Positions 11,401 to 23,253 of a stretch of DNA of 64,000 nucleotides are shown here, piece by piece (the stretch's first letter is position 1; every line of letters begins with the position of its first letter). The translations under genes were made by a program, and so were the position numbers. This stretch comes from Sambucus nigra (Eukaryota; Streptophyta; Magnoliopsida; Dipsacales; Adoxaceae), in contig OX422221.1 in the NCBI GenBank assembly GCA_949130495.1, positions 155,985,241-156,049,240 on the forward strand. The letters are read 5' to 3'. The notes below the pieces were generated by a model. That model ran no database searches. It was not told the DNA's origin and saw nothing but the letters and a program-made list of their open reading frames with translations.

Positions 11401-12220
11401 TTTGAAAGAAAAGGGTGGGGAAAAGATGGACTCTTGAATTTGGACGGAATAACTAAAACCGACTACCAAAAAATGAATTGGACACACATACAAGTCAAGA
11501 ATAAATCCTAACTTGCACATAGCCAATTTTATCTTTTAATTTAGTGAGAGGGTAGTCAAATTTTAATTAAGTCCGCGGGCGATAAAAATCACGGAAATAT
11601 GAGTGATCTCCTTTGCAAAAAAATATTCTCCTATTGGGCTACCTAGTTGATCGATTTTAAATTTAGTGATGGCTAGGGTAGCACACAATGATAAGCGAGT
11701 GAGTCGGGTGATGAAATCCCTTCTCGTGAGTGACCGGGTGTAGGTCTTAGTAATTTAATTCATCACACCATTCGAAAATAAATGTAAGAATAAAATCAAA
11801 TAAGAGCACACAAAGCACACACAATAAATGAACTCGCTTACAAGAGAGGCGCGAGGGTTTAGAAATGTACCTCCCACGGTGTTTAGGCCATGGGGTGCCG
11901 AAAAATTTGAGTCGACCGGGGCTTGAATACGCCAATCTCAGTCGTCCCCGGGAGTCCTACCGACCCAAGGTAGAGAGGCTTCTAAATCCTCGTCGTTGGA
12001 CGCCCTCTCTCTACCTTGTTCGGTTTCCCTATCACGCTTGGCTTCAATTATTACAAATTTAAATGAAAATTTAATGGTGTCTCTATGCACCGCAATACAA
12101 GCCAAATAATAAAGTCCTAATACAATCCTTCTAAAATAAAAAAATGGTACTAAAAAAAATAAAAAGTGCAATACGAATGAATCACAAATAGGTAATCCTC
12201 GCAAGTGCTTCAAGCTCCAA

Positions 12221-12238
12221 AGACCGACAACGACGCCA
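12221..12238 (-). promoter_or_regulatory. primer binding site of the LARD-like element
   Basis: Minus strand TGGCGTCGTTGTCGGTCT, two bases after the LTR end. It resembles the tRNA-Asp type PBS found in several plant Ty3/gypsy elements. Confidence 0.75.
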
Positions 12239-12240
12239 TT

Positions 12241-15200
12241 TGATAAAAAGGCTTTTGCGTGTATTTTGTCTTCTTTTGTCGTTGCTTGAAAAGCCCTTCT
12301 AATCAAAACCTTGAATTACCTACAAATATAACAATCTAAAGTATAGAGGTAAGTAAGGATGTCAATCCACTTTCTAGGGAGTAAAGCAAATGGAACAAAT
12401 TCAATTGTAATTCACTATTTATTTTCTTTTTGTTCTTTTTCACTTTTCTATTTTTTTTAGCTTTTTCAATATTAAAACAAAAGGGTGAGGTGAGATCTAA
12501 ACTAAACTAAACTAAATGTAAAATAACTAACTAGAAAGTAACTAAAATGAAAATAAAGTCTAACACTAAAATAAAAGATAAAGTGAGAAAAATAATTGTG
12601 AGAACAATCAAGGAGTGGGATTACACCACAAATTTTAATTATTCTAATTAATTAATTCAATTATTTGAATTCTCCCAAATTAATATTAAAATTACAAACC
12701 AACCCTTGTTGCAAGTGTAATTAGAATAGTAATCTTTTAGAAAATTAAAATTAAAACCCCACAACTCTAGAAAATTAGATCAACACTCCTTGTAATTAAT
12801 AACCCGCTAGGATCGATCAATTAGAATTTATGTCAATCTTAGAAATTAAATTTAGAGTTGAAATTCAAATGATAATACCCCACTTAAGAAACCCCTATCT
12901 CTAGTTCGAATCTAAAATGGGTATTATCACTAGAATTTCGATTTTCTCTCGAAAATCATTTACCCTCTCTCGAGGCGTAAATGTAAGGGTGGGGGATCAA
13001 ATTTAACATTCAAAAGGGAAATTTCAAGTAAGCAAACTAATTAAACTAAAATAATATCAAATAAGGGTTTCACCCCACCCCTTGAAAGGGGATTTAGCCT
13101 AACATGGTATGAAATATGACAAATTAATAATCAAAGGCATAAACAAATAAAATAGAAGGGTAAGAGGACAAATCTTCAAACAAGTCTCCTTGATTTGCAA
13201 AATTGGACTCTAATCCTCCATTGAAATTGATCAACATCTATTCCAAATAAGCTTTCCACCATATTCAATTACATACAAATACTCATCTGAATTGCTCAAC
13301 AATTAATCTCTCACAAATATCTAAAAAGATAAAAATAAAATTATTTTCAAAAATATTCTACCTAATTTATTTTCTACTCTAACCTATCTCTCTCTCTAGA
13401 ATTTCCTCTCTAGTTGATGATCTAAACTAAAAATTACAAAATACAAATAAAAAGGATAGTGGATGAATTCATAATGGACAATTAAATAATAAAAGAGATT
13501 TGCTAAAAATGCAAATCCTAAAATTATAAAATTGTACATTAGAATTCACCCAAAGAAATAAATTCTAGATCATTAATTTATATTGAGATAATTGCTAAAA
13601 ATGAAATATCTCAACATAAAGTAATGGGTTAGAATTTATCTCCCATAAGAGATAAATTTCACTACATCAATCTATAATGAATTAATGGCTAAAAATGCCA
13701 AGATTCATTATAGATGGGTGAGGTGAATTTTATCCTAGAGATAATTTTCAACACACACCTCTATATTGAGGTATTTGCTAAAAATGCAAATATTCAACAT
13801 AGAGGGGTGGGGAGAATTTTATCACACCTAGTTTAAAACTAATTTTGAGATCCCTTTCAAATGGGTTTTCATCCTCAATATATAGGAGGCATGGAGCATG
13901 AGGGGTAAAAATGGAAATTGGCAAGGGTGTGAATGTGGGAATGGTGAGAGCAGATGCATGGGGGTGTGAGGTGAGGATAAATTCAGATATGATTTAAGGG
14001 TATTTTGGGTGTTTGGGTAGACAAGGTTAGTTGGGGGTATTATGGGAAAATGGGTTTAAATGGTTTTAAGTGGGTTCTTTTAACACATGTGGGTTTATGA
14101 GTTTATTTGGTTTTTGTATTTGGCAGGTCGTGGGTCTTTGGAGAAGTGGTTCTTTGAAATGGATTTTGCTTGAAAAATGGGTGTGGGTCTTGGTGTTGGA
14201 ATGAAATGGGTTGGGTTTGGATTTAAAAGGGTTGGATAGCGTTTGCAGCAGGAGGGAGAAGCAGGCCGGAGGTTGGCTCTGCCGGAAACAGTGGCGAGAG
14301 GGAGGGCGCGAGTTGGAAATGGGGCTGGACGGCGGGAGTGGCAGAAAATTCGGTGGGGTGCGATCGGGGAGGTGAGTTCCGCTGGGCAGCGGCGGCGATC
14401 GGCTTGTCGGAGTTGAGGACTGAGATGATAGCAGGGATGGAGGGTCATGGCGTCGGCATGTTCGCCAAGTGGCAGCGACAGGGGGAAAGGGGATGCGGTG
14501 GTCGGACGGAATGGTTTCCGGGATTGGGGAGGTGGTCGGCGGGTAGGGAGCTCGGAAATGGAGATGGGTTATGGGGGGTAAGTTTGAGTTTGGGGAGAGA
14601 GAGAGGTGTGAAATGGGTTTAATGGATCTTAGAGGAGAGAGAGGGTGTTGGGGGAAGAAGATGACTTGGGTTGTGATATGGTGTGTGGGGGGTGTATGGT
14701 AGTGTAGGTGAGGGTGAGGCTTAGGGTGTAGGATATTAAGTGTGTGTGTGTATTAGTTTGGACCATAATAAAATAAAACTAAGAATAAAAATAAAATCTA
14801 CGTAATAAAATAAACTTATAAAGACTAAAAATCTAAAAATTAAATTCCTATACTAAAAATTAAAATCAAGACTCAATAAAAATAAAACTAAAAAGAAATA
14901 ACAATGTAAATCTATTAAACTTAAAAACTGAAGTCGTAAAAAAAATAATATAAAAACTAAAACTAAAAACTTAATAAAATAAAATTATATTAATAAAAAC
15001 AGAAATAAAATATAAAAATAGAAAATAAAACCTAAAAATTCTAAAATAATCCTAAAATTAAAATGACTCAAACTAAAAATCTAAAAAGTAATAAAAAGGA
15101 CACAAACTAAACACGCAAAGGGTTTGTGACAGTTTAGGCTAAGTCTGGGTAGGCTAGGTTACGGGATAAGGGTATTTATCTCCATAAAATGCACAATTGC

Positions 15201-15342
15201 CTTGAAGTACGCGTTTAAACATCGCAACGTACATTAGACCTACAAGATAAACATTTAAGCACATAAGACCCATATTGTCGAGAATTAGCAACAAAAGTAT
15301 GTCTATTTGGGGTATAAATTGTACAGTTTTGGGTGCTTATCA
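12241..15342 (-). repeat. 5' LTR of the LARD-like element (3102 bp)
   Basis: Near-identical to 5802-8921, including the four hairpins (cores at 13502, 13594, 13688 and 13777, spacing again 92, 94, 89). The second core has mutated to GCTAAAAATGA. The differences from the other LTR are point changes and small indels such as the shorter ACTAAACTAAACT run near 12500. Confidence 0.9.
14095..14448 (-). other. second copy of the LTR open frame (117 codons), doubtful gene
   Basis: Same length and nearly the same residues as the frame at 7664-8017, with a handful of substitutions (for example Cys to Arg at residue 18). No domain recognised. Confidence 0.2.
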
Positions 15343-15347
15343 CCTAT

Positions 15348-17593
15348 TCCAAATTCAAGCCCTATATTTGATTCTGGAGTCCATCTCTAGCAGATTGTAG
15401 TCTTCGGCAAGGTTTCTCTCTCTCATATACCCCTTGACACACACAAAGGTTAACCTCTCGTCACTTACCCTCCCTCTATTTTCATTGTCTCTTTATCTTT
15501 TTTTTTTGTTCATTTTTAATGGTAGATCTATATATTGTTAATGGTGTCAACAGATTCAAGTTTATTCACATTATTTCTTATTAGATCTATGTTGTTGTTT
15601 TGGTTTAATAGAGATTTGGATTCTTCTCATGGGTTGCATGATTTGAATCGTAGTGTATTGATTTTGGATTTTATAACTTTAAACAAGTCAAAAATGAAGA
15701 AATTTAGGATTAGTGTAATTCGTGTAGAAATCAACATTTTTTTGTCAATCTCAATTTAGAGCCTGCACTCTAGTCTTAGCAAGAAACATACCTATATCCT
15801 ATTTTTAATGAAAGAATTCCCCATGAGTCATGAATTTTTTATTTCAACGATCCCTTTGTTTCACTAAAACACATATCCAAAAAGTTCCGAGAAGGGCGTA
15901 TTGGCAATAAAATGTCTACTTCATGTTGTTTCTTACATTAACAGTAGTTTATTGGAGTTTATTGGTAAAACTTAAAAAGTACCTTTTCACTTTAGCTTAG
16001 ATATTAAAGCCCCTAGTCAAATTTGTATCTGATTCAGAGATTTTCGATTGTAGGAAACCGTTTCATGACGGTATACAACTTGTGAGTATTATCCATTTAT
16101 CTTGTATAATTTATTTAAAATGTAAAGTTACTCTCAAATGCATTGTGATGCTTGGATGAATTAAGTTTGCAATTCAAAGGTTTACTTTCAAGAATTCTTT
16201 TTCAGTTAAGTCCTGTGAAAATACCATTTTTGCCTGATGAACACATTATAGTTGATTTATGTTGAGGTAAAAATTCATTACTGAGTATGCTCTATTTTGT
16301 TAGTTCTGTTTTTTGTCTGCTTAAAATTCCGAACATATCAAAAAATAAATTGCAGATTGTGTTATGTGAACTTCTCATGTAACTTACAATAATGGACATT
16401 AGAAGTTAAAATTTTCTTGAAGTTTTTCTTATGGAAAATGATTATCATATCAAAACATTGTTAGGTGAATGACTTATACATTATTAGGGGGTTTCAGTTA
16501 CACCCCATCTACAACATGTGTATAATTTCTTACATATTCATTGAAAGTTTATTCATCTCATTATTTTTTTCCTTGCTTTTTATGATTATATTAATTTTCT
16601 TTACATTATCAATAATCTTGTAGTACTTATATTTGACGGTTGAGGATTGTGTTTTCTTAGCATTTGCCCAACATCGACGTCCAAATTTGGTTCGATAATC
16701 CTAAACCTATATGGTCTATATTTCGTTCTACATCTTATGTGGTCCAATATTTACTAGAATTTGATCGCTTTTTTCCCTATTTATATTTTTTTACGAAATT
16801 GAATATAACAGTCATAGTAAATTATAATTTTTAAATTGGCCTTTGTACGTTGTCATCTGCCTATAATGACTATTTCAATTCAGTGCTCAGGCTTGATTTG
16901 TTTATATAATTTGTCCTTATTGACATGCCCTGGAAAAATATATACATAATCATTCGTCTCTTTGCTTTGCTAATAACTATGTACCACCTACCTCTTTAAA
17001 AGGGTGTCTTCTTCTAGGTTTATTACATAACGAATTGTTTAATTGAGTGCAAGCTTGCTTTGTTTACGTATTTTGTCCTTATTGACATGTCCTTACAAAA
17101 TATATACACAATCATTTATCTCTTTGCTTTGATAACAACTATGTACCCCCCCCCCCCCCCAAACAACAATTAGTAAGGGTCGTATTGCGATTTATAATAG
17201 GAAAATGTTCTTATTTCAAATCAATTTCACTTAAAAAGGTGAAAATTTGAGATAATGTATGGGTTAGCGTAGATCACAACTTTAATAATATTCACTAATA
17301 TGATCCTTTTATTTTTCTATTTAATTGCATATTCCAGAAGATAGGGTGACCCCAAGTATACGGCGGCATATGGTAATGAATATATTATAGTCTTCCATCA
17401 CTACACTATCTTTAACTTTAGAAATTCTAAGCTTGAAAATTCCATAAGCATTTGTTGTTTAGAACTTGAAAATTCCTTAAGCATAACTACCCCTAAGTAA
17501 TTTTCCCAATACTATAAGCATTTGTTGTTTGAGGGCACCTGCTAGTTTATGCAGTTTCTTTCTTTTTATTTGCTTGCTTGATTTCTTTCATGA
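15348..17593 (+). other. non-coding CACTA interior with possible exon scraps
   Basis: T-rich DNA without long open frames. A stretch at about 16056-16082 is bounded by a good acceptor (GATTGTAG) and donor (GTGAGT), and CATTTGCCCAACATCGACG near 16661 follows a TTTTCTTAG acceptor. These look like small exons of a captured gene, but I cannot name it. The region's base composition suits plant introns. Confidence 0.4.
16872..17160 (+). repeat. imperfect tandem duplication ending in a C run
   Basis: Two copies of about 115 bp (16872-16985 and 17037-17147) share TTGTCCTTATTGACATG, TATATACA and TCTCTTTGCTTTG. The second copy ends in an uninterrupted run of about 15 C, which could vary in length by slippage. 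Confidence 0.65.
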
Positions 17594-19475
17594 TATTCCA
17601 ACATTGACTGGTCCTTCATGATATTTGGAGACTTCAATTACATCCGTGGGGCTCATGAGAAGATAGGTGGAAATTTTCCATCCAGAATATCTTGGGTTGA
17701 ATTCCAAACCTTAATAGATACATGCCATCTCATACATCCTAATATCCAAGGGTCCTTGTTTAGATGGGCTAGAGGAAACTATGCCTACAATCACGTTTAG
17801 TAAAGATTAGATAGAGCTCTTTGTTCCTAATATTGGTTTGATAATTGGATTAACTATTGTGTTGAAGTGTTCCCAAGATCTATAATAGACCATTCAACCC
17901 TTTTATTCTCTTGGCTTAAAAATTCTCTTGGCCCATCCCCTTTTAGATTCAAAGCCATATGTATCTCTCATCCTAATTTCATGGATATGGTTTCTAAATC
18001 TTAGAATTATGTTCATATGATATGCTTCCATATGATTAAGCTTGTTCATAAGCTAAAGGGTGTTAAAAGAGACCTTAAGCTTTTGGAATAAAAGTACTTT
18101 TGACAATGTTCAATATTGATATGGCTAGAAATAAACATAAAAGAGATTTAAGACCATATCAGAGAGGATGGTCTAAATGATCACAAGTTCAATCTCAAAG
18201 TTACTGTAAAGAAAGACCTCAAGAATGCTATTCATAATTGTAATTCATGTTGGAAATAAAAAGCCAATGTGAAATGGCTAACTGAGGGGGATAAATATAC
18301 TTCCTTCTTTCATAATTATGCTAGAATCAAGAGAGCCAATTCCTCTATACATCACATCATGGATGGAGATTCTAAAATAACTAATCCTGCTCTCTTATCT
18401 AACTATATTATCAATATCTATTATGACCCATATCAGGAAAACTCTTATGTAGAGTTGATGTAATTGATGTTGTTTGTAGTAATATTCCATCTCTTATCAC
18501 TGATTCAGAGAATGAGATGATGACCAGTATATCTTCTTAAGATGAGATCCATAATGAAATATAAATGGTAAAAGTTCTTTAGGTCCATATGTTTTTTCTA
18601 GTGTTTTATTATCACAAATGTTGGGTTATTGTAAAAAATGATTCTTTGTTAAAGGTCGGATTCTTCCAAACTTTAATTCCAAATTATCACTCTTATACCT
18701 AATTAAATATATTGGAGCTAACAAAATCACTAAATTCAGTCCAAATGATTTGGCCAATTTCATATTCAATGTCATCCCAAAACATCATTATTGAAGAATT
18801 AATCCTCTTGCATCTAGAAACATCTCTACTCAACAAAATGCTTTCATTTAAGGAAGAGGCGTTGTGGATTGTATTGGAGTTATCTCCGAAAGCTTCAATC
18901 TCATGGCAAATAAATTATTTTGGGAGAATCTTGGCCTAAAGTTTGATATAACAAAAGATTTTGACATAATTAATTGGGAATATCTTCTTTAGGTCCTATC
19001 TAAATTTGGTTTCAGCAAAACAAAATATCCACTTAATTCATTTTCTTCTACAATCTGCCAAGTTATATTTTCTTGTAAATGTCACTCCTATGGGTTATTT
19101 TTCTTGTAGCAGGGCTGTTAGAACAAGGAGATCCATTGTCTCCTATTCTCTTCTGCATTCTTGAAGAAGGTCCAAGCAGGGGGCTTTTTACTCTCTTTTC
19201 TCAAGGAAAAATCAACCATATTTCCCATCCCAGAGGCTGCCCCTCCATCACTCATTCCTTATTTATTGATGAACTCATTATTTTCTCTAAAGCTGATTCT
19301 AAATCATTTTCCAACCTGCTTAATTTTCTCGATCTCTATGGCAAGGCCTCTAGTTAATTCATGAACAAAGACAAGAGTAGATACTATTTGGGATATTCCT
19401 CTTCTCATAGAAGGAACAAATCTAATGACATCCTTAGTGTTAAACTGCTAGCATGGGAGAGAAAATACTTTCGAA
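17594..19475 (+). pseudogene. LINE relic A: endonuclease and reverse transcriptase
   Basis: At 17618-18000 the C-terminal half of the apurinic-type endonuclease is readable: FGDFNYIRGAHEKIGG, then DRALCS and IDHSTLLFSW. At 18269 the linker motif KWLTEGDKYTSFFH follows. RT lies at about 18690-19440: QGDPLSPILFC and FIDELIIFSKAD (the normal F/YADD box has become FIDE), then LLAWERKYF. Many stops and frameshifts. The order is that of plant L1-type LINEs. The relic is cut at about 19475, where the RRP12-like segment begins, and resumes at 20299. Confidence 0.85.
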
Positions 19476-20078
19476 AAGTAACTGTTTCAAAGTAATAACA
19501 ATGAAAAACCTTGAGATATGTTCGCTTCTCACGAGATGACTCAAGTAAAACATCTGTTAAAGCCTGAAGCAATTCCTTAGAACATGATACCAAAGACCTA
19601 ATATTTCTGCTTGCAGTTTTTCTTGAATAAGAAGGTTTACTTTCACCCTATATTTCTGAAATTTTAGCTTCGGTCTTCGAAAGTGTTTCAAACTCAGGTC
19701 CAAGTACATTTCTTTTTTATTCATAAGTTCCTACAAGAAAATGATATAATAGACAAATAAACCAAACATAATTAGGAACAAAATTCAACGAGAGACGACA
19801 AAAAAAATGAGAATAACTTAGTTATTAACGTAAAATTATTCAGTATAAACCTGCAAAGAAATCAAAATATTTTCAAGCATAAAGGATTCCTTATTAAGCA
19901 AGGTAATTATGAGCTCGGAGAAAGTTCCAAAATTCTCGTGAGTGTCAGTTGGGTGGCGACAAAAGCTAGGCAATAATCCCCAATAGTCGTGGTCATGAGC
20001 CTGCATATCTTGTCCGATTATTGTCTTTTTAACTAGCCAAGAGAATAAATTTAAAATCCACATATATGTAAAGGACAT
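19476..20078 (-). pseudogene. RRP12-like HEAT-repeat gene fragment with intron
   Basis: Minus strand. One exon (about 20078-19850) reads DYWGLLPSFCRHPTDTHENF and then GTFSELIITLLNKESFMLE, ending in SLQ at a GT donor near 19850. After an intron with acceptor TTTCTTGTAG near 19730, a second exon contains TASRNIRSLVSCSKELL and ALTDVLLESSREKRTYLK and ends at another GT near 19515. This resembles plant RRP12-like proteins, HEAT-repeat factors of pre-ribosome maturation and export, judged from memory of the family. One stop lies in exon 2. Because the intron is kept, the piece was copied as DNA. It replaces roughly 300 bp of the LINE. Confidence 0.5.
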
Positions 20079-20298
20079 GAGTAATGTAACTCCTAAATTA
20101 CAACAACAATAATAATAAATAAACCAAAAATAGACAGAATACCACAGGGAAAAATGAGAACAGTTTGATGGGGAGAAAATAGATGTTTGCTCTTGTCATA
20201 GTAGGATAATTACACAAATAGTTTCCATTTTTCAAACATATCAAAAAAGTCATTAATCATTATATAAAGAAATACTGAAAGAATTTTATCACTACCTA

Positions 20299-20560
20299 TT
20301 GGATTTCATGTTATTTGTAGTATTTTTCCATTTGTATAAAATCAATGGTGGTCTTGGGTTAAAGGACTCCAAGATTTTCAATAAAGCAGTCCTCCTCAAA
20401 ACCTATTGGGGTATTCTTAATAAGTCTTCTATTTGTGCCTCTTTTCTTAAAAGAAGGTTCAAACTCTCAGTTGCCTCTTATATTACTCATTATCATAAAT
20501 CTTCTATTTGTTCGAGATTAAAGGCTTCTATTTATCGATGTTGTACATTTATTTAATTTG
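20299..20560 (+). pseudogene. LINE relic A, C-terminal part
   Basis: INGGLGLKDSKIFNKAVLLKT and YWGILNKSSICASFLKRRF match the region after RT in plant LINEs, where GGLG and FNKALLAK are conserved. It is the continuation of the relic at 17594-19475 on the other side of the RRP12-like segment. Confidence 0.7.
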
Positions 20561-20778
20561 TACCTTACGTTGAAAGTTATTTGTTATCTTTACAATTTGA
20601 AAATTTATAGTTATTAGTTGTTTTCTATTCTAGACCAATTATTTGTTATTTGTGAGTTACTTATTACCAATGTTGAAAGGTATATGTTGTCCTTATGTTT
20701 TTATTACCAATTATTTGTTAGTTTGAGTTGTTCATTCGAAGTCTAATTAAGTATCATATTATAAATTATTGTTTAATG

Positions 20779-22280
20779 TTTGATAGTTTGATGCCTATTG
20801 ATACCATAAATGATCTTACTACGTGGACCACACAGATATTAAAACTGAAGCTCATAGCTCTGCTGGTTGACACTCAGTCGGAAGTAAATGAATATGACAT
20901 CTCTAAGGACCAAGGAAATAATGTGCCAAAGGAATGTGACATTCCAAACGATAGTCCACCTCTTGATAACGAGCCAGCCAAAGGGAAAGCAATTGCGGGC
21001 GATGTCATTGATGTAGAATCTCATGCTTCCATGTCAAAAAATCCATCATCTGATGGGAAGTTCGAAAATTCCAAGTCAGAAAAATAAGAAAAGGTTGGCA
21101 ATAGGAGAGTGGCGTCAGCACCTCGTAAAATAAATTATGATCCCAACTCGTTTTTCAAGGTTAATGGGAAGCTCTATCAAAGACTTGGCAAGATTAGTAG
21201 TGGGGGAAGTAGCGAGGTACACAAAGTCATTTCATCAGAATGCAAAATTTATGGTTTGAAAAGAATTAAGATCAAAGGTCGCGACTATGCTACTGCATAT
21301 GGATTTTGTCAGGAAATCCAATATTTACACAAGCTGAAGGGAAATAAACACATTATTCAGTTCATTAACTATGAGTTGACAGAGAAGGTTTGTTCAAGTA
21401 AGTAATGGATAGGTCCATGAGTAATATGGATGGCAGATTTAAGGAAGATGGATATATATACATGTTGCTTGAATATGGTGAAATTGATTTGGCTCATATG
21501 CTATCGTAGAAATGGAAGGAACTGGATAGCTCGATGTCAACTATAGATGAGAACTGGCTTCGATTTTACTGGCATCAAATACTTTTAGCCATATTAACCA
21601 TACAAGAGGAACATATTGTTCACTCAGACTTGAAGCCAGTTAATTTTCTTCTCGTCAGTGGTTCACTAAAGCTAATTGATTTTGTTATTGCCAAAGCTAT
21701 AATGAATGTCAACTCAAATATTCAATGAGAATCACAGGCGGGTACACTGAGTTACATGTCTCCAAAAGCTTACATGTGCATCGAGACTAATGAAGTGGAA
21801 ACATAATAAAGTGTTCCCATTCATCTGATATCTGGTCATTTGGTTACATATTCTACCAAATGGTTTACCGAAGAAGAGCCTTTTCTGAATACAAATCCAA
21901 ATCACGAGATCACATTTGAACCAGCTTCCAATCCATGGCTTCTTGATCTTATGAATAATTGTCTTGCGTGGGACCAACACAAGCAGTGGAGGATTCTCGA
22001 GCTAGTCATGCACCCTTTTCTTGTTCCCCTGGCCCCATCACCCCAATTAACTATCTCTCAAGAGAAAAGCTGTATATTGCTTCAATTGATTTCTGAATCT
22101 TGTGAAAATGACCCTAAAGCTTTGAAGCTATATTGTGAGGCCCAATAACTACTAAGGGATCCACAACTAGAAAAAACGTCTCAGGTACCAATGTCACTTG
22201 ATCAATAATGTATGTTTCTCTCTAAAATGTCAAACCTTTGCTTTCAACTCCAAGAACAATTAGCAAACTAAGTAAGTTAG
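20779..22280 (+). pseudogene. MPS1-like: MPS1/TTK-type protein kinase, spliced gene copy
   Basis: The frame from about 20779 (acidic, Ser/Asn-rich tail of the N-terminal domain) runs into [19 protein letters not shown] and then the Gly loop [14 protein letters not shown], the lysine strand [31 protein letters not shown], the catalytic loop [19 protein letters not shown] (DFG changed to DFV), [27 protein letters not shown]-like sequence and a C-terminal tail. These are the signature blocks of plant MPS1, a mitotic spindle-checkpoint kinase. No introns interrupt about 1.2 kb, so the copy came from mRNA or from an intron-free source. Frameshifts (about 21405, 21810, 21890), stops and a small internal deletion after the SDIW block make it a pseudogene. 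Confidence 0.85.
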
Positions 22281-22673
22281 ATGAGTCAAAATTTATTGAC
22301 CCTCTTCAGTATACTCCCCAAAGAGATACTTAAGAAACCCAGGGCTAGTAAAAGAAGTTGTCCTCCTAAACTCTTTCTTGAGGGTCCCCATCTTTCTCGT
22401 TCACTTCCTCGTCTTAGCACTAGATGCACCTCCATTCGTGGATCTCAAAGTGCTATTGCATTCTGGCAGCGACAGATGCAAGATATTGATGCTCTTGTAA
22501 TGAAGCTCATGACTAAATTGAAGTCCATAAAAGAGATTATTGAACATAAATTAATCTATGAAGCATACAGTAACACGATCTTGAAAAATGATATATCTGA
22601 GGTATGCGACTCGACAGACACACATCCTACTTCTTTTGGATATTTATTTATCCTCCACCTAGTCCCTACCTAG
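22281..22673 (+). pseudogene. unidentified gene fragment (130 open codons)
   Basis: Open frame with a basic, Ser-rich first half and then SAIAFWQRQMQDIDALVMKL and MTKLKSIKEIIEHKL, which looks helical and amphipathic. The second half resembles a cellular protein rather than a transposon, but I cannot name the family. It follows the kinase tail without a clear junction, and could be the 3' part of the same captured transcript or a separate gene piece. Confidence 0.4.
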
Positions 22674-23253
22674 TCACCAACTCCCTCGAAGGTCCCCTAC
22701 CACCCACCTAGTGCCTTTTAGAACACTAATTATATCTATGTTTTGTACTCATGTATAATTTCATAATGGTTTGCAAGAGGTGTAATGTTACTCTACAGAT
22801 TGTTTACTGTGAAGTTTTGTTACTCTACACATTATTTGCTATCTTCTTATAGTGTTTATTTGTTCATATCTACACATTTGGTGCTAACACAGTAGGAGCT
22901 GCTCTCACTCCTATTATTTTGTTTATATTGAGTATGTAGTATTGTTTGTATTAAATCTTTGTAAATTGAAATGCTAACCTATTATTTTGATTTTTGCAAT
23001 GTTAACCCCAACATTTAAATTTTCATTACTGTTCTAACATTACTATGATGAGGCAGATATTAAACCAAATAAATGTGATCATTTATATAGTTTCTATCTA
23101 TGATTAATGTGATGGATTTGTCCCTCGATCTGTAACCAGCGGAAGCAAACGAGGGAGTAGGGATTACGGTTTGCAGATCCGAGGGAGTGGAAAATGAAAG
23201 CTAAACACTCGAAAAAGGTGTGTTTGCTGATATCAGAGTGCTTGGATCTGGTT
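22674..23253. other. no gene seen
   Basis: T-rich sequence between the captured fragment and the second LINE relic. I see no splice-bounded exon, repeat or coding motif. Confidence 0.6.

Larger units (their letters stand above)
8941..12220 (-). other. non-coding internal region of the LARD-like element
   Basis: No credible protein-coding frame over 3.3 kb. Visible structure: two further copies each of a hairpin pair with GCTAAAAAT loops (9800-9945 and 10005-10145), itself an imperfect duplication of about 205 bp. Purine-rich motifs of the form GTTTGGGGGTG on the minus strand lie near 10750, 10960 and 11110 and look like repeated polypurine-tract sequences. A GGAAGAAAATATTTTTGG-type repeat lies at 11215-11400. 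Confidence 0.7.
5802..15342 (-). mobile_element. complete non-coding LTR retrotransposon (LARD-like)
   Basis: Two near-identical LTRs (5802-8921 and 12241-15342) flank a 3.3-kb internal region. The element is bordered by CCTAT at 5797-5801 and 15343-15347, a perfect 5-bp duplication. The PBS next to 12241 puts the element on the minus strand. No gag or pol motif is readable in any frame of the internal region. Very long LTRs with a short non-coding interior fit the class called large retrotransposon derivatives, which depend on proteins of other elements. The two LTRs differ by only a few percent by eye, so it inserted well after the CACTA it sits in. Confidence 0.9.

Noticed and set aside
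11215..11526. Lys/Phe-rich frame as a protein
   Set aside because: It is a by-product of the AATATTTTTGG tandem repeat.
17147..17162. Run of C as a functional site
   Set aside because: A homopolymer at the end of a duplication; its length may vary by slippage or sequencing error, as with the C run near 61103.
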